In this document: piece by piece, positions 6,240 through 8,658 of the stretch | Layout: every line of letters starts with the position of its first letter | Position numbering within the stretch: position 1 is the first letter of the stretch | Assembly (NCBI GenBank): GCA_030638455.1 | Contig: DAOWEP010000184.1 | Location: 1 to 8,658, forward strand | Reading direction: 5' to 3' | From: Gammaproteobacteria bacterium | GTDB lineage: Bacteria; Pseudomonadota; Gammaproteobacteria; DAOWEP01 | DNA: 8,658 nucleotides | Made by a program: the position numbers and the translations under genes | The notes under the pieces: generated by a model | Told to the model about the DNA's origin: nothing | Seen by the model: only the letters and a program-made list of their open reading frames with translations | The model's database searches: none

Positions 6240-6557
6240 TTATTGAGGTAACTCTCGATGAAGAGGGAGCACCTGATCCAGACTACTGACCCTGGCAATA
6301 CCCAGCATTTGAGCCGGCATATTCAGAAACTGGATTTCCTGATTGTGGCGGTGTGCTTCGTTCATCCATTCAACCAATAAAGCGACTCCAGCACTATCTG
6401 ACCTGATCACCTCACTCAGATCAACCTGTATATCCCCATGCTTCTCAAACATGCCCCTTGATTGCATAAGTAAATTCGGGACTGTTTGAAAACTCAAAAT
6501 ACCACATAACTGAATTCTTCCAGTTCCATTCTGCCTGACAACCGCTGACGTATTCAC
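6240..6557 (-). CDS. mlaB: STAS-domain subunit of the Mla phospholipid transporter
   Basis: This 105-residue protein is a single STAS domain. In the Mla complex the cytoplasmic MlaB binds MlaF and is needed for ATPase assembly and activity. The STAS signature is at the end of the second strand: Ser53-Asp54-Ser55-Ala56-Gly57 in VIRSDSAGVALLVEW. Ser55 aligns with the functionally important Thr52 of E. coli MlaB (VDTAG). The best start is GTG 6557 with only a weak AAGAGA upstream; the next Met is at residue 31, inside the domain. It normally follows mlaC, but here it follows mlaD directly, 71 bases away. Its position before ibaG is conserved. Confidence 0.9.
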   Translation of the reverse strand: MNTSAVVRQNGTGRIQLCGILSFQTVPNLLMQSRGMFEKHGDIQVDLSEVIRSDSAGVALLVEWMNEAHRHNQEIQFLNMPAQMLGIARVSSLDQVLPLHRELPQ

Positions 6558-6599
6558 AATTATTTCTCTTGATTTCTCTGTAGTGCTTTTTTTGAAAAT

Positions 6600-6620
6600 T
6601 AAAGGTTAGAGGTTAAAGGT
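6600..6620. repeat. Tandem heptanucleotide repeat TAAAGGT x3 in the mlaD-mlaB spacer
   Basis: Three contiguous units read TAAAGGT, TAGAGGT and TAAAGGT (6600-6606, 6607-6613, 6614-6620), differing at one base. On the transcript they read ACCTTTA repeated. The array starts 8 bases after the mlaD stop and sits exactly where mlaC is expected. Just before it, mlaD ends GGTAAGTAAG with a second in-frame stop (TGA) two codons on. Confidence 0.8.
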
Positions 6621-6628
6621 CTTCACAC

Positions 6629-7093
6629 TTACTTACCTTCAGAAGCCCCATCGAAAAGGAGATTTCCGATCATTTTTTCCAGTATAATTGCAGATTGAGT
6701 TTCATCAATCCGATCACCATCCCTCAAAAATTCTTCTGCGCCACCAGGCGCCAGCCCGATATATTGTTCTCCCAGCAAGCCCGCTGTATAGATACCTGCT
6801 TCTGTATCAGAGGGTAATTCATTATACCGATTGTCTACAGACATCATAACGATTGCCTCAAAGTGTTCACTGTCATAATCTATAGAAACTACTCGCCCTA
6901 TCCGCACACCACCTATTCTTACCGGGGAACGTACTTTAAGGCCCCCAATATTCTCAAAACTGGCCGTTAGCGTATACCCCGCCTTCACATCAAATGCGCT
7001 CAGGTTACTTACCTTCATAGCCAACATAAACAAGGCTGCGATACCAAGCGCAATAAAAATACCAACCGCAATTTCCAGTGCTCGTCTACTCAT
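6629..7093 (-). CDS. mlaD: MCE-domain lipid-binding subunit of the Mla transporter
   Basis: MlaD is anchored in the inner membrane and forms a hexameric periplasmic ring with a hydrophobic pore through which phospholipids pass. The 154-residue protein has one membrane segment at about residues 8-26 (IAVGIFIALGIAALFML) and one MCE domain at about 37-117, including the IGGLKVRSPVRIGGVRIGRV segment and GLLGEQYIGLAPGG. A C-terminal helix with LEKMIGNLLF matches the pore-lining helix of MlaD. It is shorter than E. coli MlaD (183) because it lacks the low-complexity tail, and is like the Pseudomonas protein. Its ATG at 7093 overlaps the mlaE stop by one base (TAATG), with a GGAG ribosome binding site inside the mlaE end, so the two are probably translationally coupled. 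The expected next gene, mlaC, is missing. Confidence 0.95.
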   Translation of the reverse strand: MSRRALEIAVGIFIALGIAALFMLAMKVSNLSAFDVKAGYTLTASFENIGGLKVRSPVRIGGVRIGRVVSIDYDSEHFEAIVMMSVDNRYNELPSDTEAGIYTAGLLGEQYIGLAPGGAEEFLRDGDRIDETQSAIILEKMIGNLLFDGASEGK

Positions 7094-7878
7094 TATTCTT
7101 CTCCATACATCAATGCCGTCAACACGAAGTCCAGCCCCAGGACTGCAAAGGCTGTATGCACTACTGTTCGGGTAGTTGCACGGCTTACACCTTCTGTCGT
7201 TGGAACCGCATCATATCCCTCAAATACGGCGATCCAGCTCGCCACAAATCCAAATGCAATGCTCTTGATCACACCATTATAGATGTCTCCATGCAAATCC
7301 ACCTTACTCTGCATCTGCGACCAGAAGGCACCATCATCCACCCCTAGCATTCCTACACCTACAAAAAAGCTTCCGAGAATACCGACAGCGCTAAACATGG
7401 CCGTCAGTAAAGGTAATGAGATCAGACCCGCAAGAAATCTCGGGGCTGCCACCCTCTTAATCGGATCAACTGCCATCATTTCCATAACCGATAATTGATC
7501 CGTCGCTTTCATCAACCCGATTTCCGCAGTAACAGCAGAACCTGCCCGCCCTGAAAATAACAGGGCTGACAGTACCGGCCCTAATTCCCTGACCAGAGAC
7601 AATGCCACTGTTGGACCCAGTGACTCTTCGGCACCAAAATCAATCAGCGTATTATACATTTGCAAACCTAGCACCATGCCAACGGTTGCCCCGGAAACCA
7701 GAATAATTGCCAATGAAAGCACGCCGATAGAATAGAGCTGTTGCACAACAAGCCTGAAATGCACTACCAGACCAGGCAAGCCGGCAAGCAACTGCATCAA
7801 GAAGAAACTGGCCCGCCCAATTCGCTCAAAGAACGTCAGACCCAGTCTTCCCAGTTTTTGTATTTTTTCCAGAAACAT
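7093..7878 (-). CDS. mlaE: Permease subunit of the Mla phospholipid transporter
   Basis: MlaE is the MlaE/YrbE-type integral membrane subunit that dimerises beneath the MlaD ring and is driven by MlaF. The protein is 261 residues (E. coli 260). An N-terminal amphipathic interface helix (about 1-30) is followed by about five hydrophobic segments near 50-75, 95-112, 148-178, 200-220 and 242-258. Conserved motifs are VRELGPVLSALLFSGRAGSA at 96-115 and the MlaF-coupling stretch EIGLMKATDQLSVMEMM at 119-135. The frame is open 32 codons further upstream inside mlaF, but the family N-terminus MFLEKI and the TGATG junction place the start at ATG 7878, overlapping the mlaF stop by one base. Confidence 0.95.
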   Translation of the reverse strand: MFLEKIQKLGRLGLTFFERIGRASFFLMQLLAGLPGLVVHFRLVVQQLYSIGVLSLAIILVSGATVGMVLGLQMYNTLIDFGAEESLGPTVALSLVRELGPVLSALLFSGRAGSAVTAEIGLMKATDQLSVMEMMAVDPIKRVAAPRFLAGLISLPLLTAMFSAVGILGSFFVGVGMLGVDDGAFWSQMQSKVDLHGDIYNGVIKSIAFGFVASWIAVFEGYDAVPTTEGVSRATTRTVVHTAFAVLGLDFVLTALMYGEE

Positions 7879-8658
7879 CACGACTCTGTCAGTAAATCTT
7901 CTACATAATCCGATGCCGGATAGTGAAAGGGAACCGGCCCATCCGGCAAGCCATTCATGAACTGCTCCACCCATTCCGATTTTGACCTTCCGAGCTCTTC
8001 CGGTGTTCCCTGGTCTATTACTTTTCCTCCTGAAATCATGTAAAGATAATCAGATATTGCCGATACCTCATGCACATCATGTGAAACGATAATACTGGTC
8101 ATACCAAGTGTATCGTTTAACAGCCGAATCAGTTGCATGATCACCCCGACTGTAATCGGATCCTGCCCCGTAAATGGTTCATCATACATAATTACCATGG
8201 GGTCAAGAGCTATCGCCCTTGCCAATGCCACCCGACGAGCCATTCCACCTGACAACTCAACAGGCAAAAGGCTGCGCGCGCCTCTTAAACCTACTGCGTG
8301 CAACTTCATTAACACCAGGTGATGAATCATAAACTCAGGCAATTGGGTATGTTCACGCAAGGGAAATGCAACATTGTCATATACCGACATATGGGTAAAT
8401 AATGCGCCGCTTTGAAACAGCATACCCATACGCTTTCGTAACTCAAATAGTTCCTTGCGACGAATCGTATTTACATCCAGGCCATCAACCATTATCTGAC
8501 CATCATTTGGCTTTATTTGTCCCCCAATCAAGCGTAACAGCGTTGTTTTGCCGGTACCACTGGGGCCCATGATGGAAGTTATCTTTCCACGAGCAATATC
8601 GATATCCATGCCATCGATAATCTTCCGGATACCATGAGAGAAATGTAACCCGCTTATC
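7878..8658 (-). CDS. mlaF: ATPase subunit of the Mla phospholipid transporter (N-terminus beyond window)
   Basis: MlaF is the cytoplasmic ABC ATPase that powers MlaE. Numbering residues from the internal ATG at 8609, the motifs are Walker A GPSGTGKTT at 15-23, Q-loop LFQSGALF at 64-71, signature LSGGMARR at 119-126, Walker B VIMYDEPF at 139-146 followed by GQDP, and the switch His177 in VSHD. The C-terminal GPVPFHYPASDYVEDLL extension is characteristic of MlaF and lies near the MlaB-binding site in the known complex. The ATG at 8609 is not the true start: the frame continues open to the window edge for 16 more codons and encodes ISGLHFSHGIRKIIDG, which is the family sequence before Walker A. 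At least 259 codons are visible, with perhaps 10-15 missing. Confidence 0.95.
   Translation of the reverse strand, partial: ISGLHFSHGIRKIIDGMDIDIARGKITSIMGPSGTGKTTLLRLIGGQIKPNDGQIMVDGLDVNTIRRKELFELRKRMGMLFQSGALFTHMSVYDNVAFPLREHTQLPEFMIHHLVLMKLHAVGLRGARSLLPVELSGGMARRVALARAIALDPMVIMYDEPFTGQDPITVGVIMQLIRLLNDTLGMTSIIVSHDVHEVSAISDYLYMISGGKVIDQGTPEELGRSKSEWVEQFMNGLPDGPVPFHYPASDYVEDLLTES

Noticed and set aside
6558..6628. A degraded mlaC remnant between mlaD and mlaB
   Set aside because: No frame in these 71 bases gives a stretch resembling MlaC; the sequence is mostly repeat and AT-rich spacer.
7879..7974. N-terminal extension of mlaE from 7974
   Set aside because: The 32 extra codons lie wholly inside the mlaF coding end. 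The family start and one-base TGATG overlap place the start at 7878.
8607..8609. ATG at 8609 as the mlaF start
   Set aside because: The upstream frame is open to the window edge and encodes the conserved MlaF sequence before Walker A.

Overview
The window is a stretch of chromosome from a gammaproteobacterium of moderate GC content (roughly 45-50% by eye). The protein sequences resemble the Pseudomonas versions more than the enteric ones: short-form HisG, MurA beginning MDKLIITGG, and a single-PDZ AlgW/DegS-type protease. The gene order mlaF-mlaE-mlaD-mlaB-ibaG-murA-hisG-hisD-hisC, with algW convergent to hisC and a nif3-like gene beyond it, is the known conserved order of Pseudomonas-like gammaproteobacteria. 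The lower GC and the many short tandem repeats in the spacers make Pseudomonas itself unlikely. I cannot name the genus.

Layout. Positions 1-91 hold the start of a Nif3-like gene on the minus strand, cut by the window edge. A 111-base divergent spacer (92-202) carries overlapping promoters for it and for algW, a membrane-anchored periplasmic serine protease (203-1402, plus strand). algW runs tail-to-tail into hisC with 23 bases between stop codons. Everything from 8658 down to 1426 is on the minus strand and is probably one long operon or overlapping units: mlaF (N-terminus beyond the window), mlaE, mlaD, mlaB, ibaG, murA, hisG, hisD, hisC. mlaF/mlaE and mlaE/mlaD each overlap by one base, so they are probably translationally coupled. 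The only long spacer in the run is 158 bases, between mlaB and ibaG.

How the genes work together. MlaFEDB is the inner-membrane MCE transporter complex that moves phospholipids between the membranes and maintains outer-membrane lipid asymmetry. MurA makes the first committed step to peptidoglycan, and AlgW/DegS senses envelope stress, so most of the window is cell-envelope biology. IbaG is a BolA-family iron-sulfur partner protein. HisG, HisD and HisC are the first, last and one middle enzyme of histidine synthesis and sit outside any full his operon.

What stands out. (1) mlaC, the periplasmic lipid carrier normally encoded between mlaD and mlaB, is absent; only 71 bases separate the two. 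(2) The spacers carry short tandem repeats, several with a 7-base period: CTAGNNA x4 at hisD/hisC, TAAAGGT x3 where mlaC would be, and GAATAAA x2 upstream of ibaG. A 17/19/17-base triple repeat lies between murA and hisG. Two of these arrays include the stop codon and last sense codons of the upstream gene. (3) Several start codons need correcting from the longest reading frame (algW, hisD, mlaE, mlaF). I see no mobile element, RNA gene or CRISPR array, and no evidence of an entirely new system.
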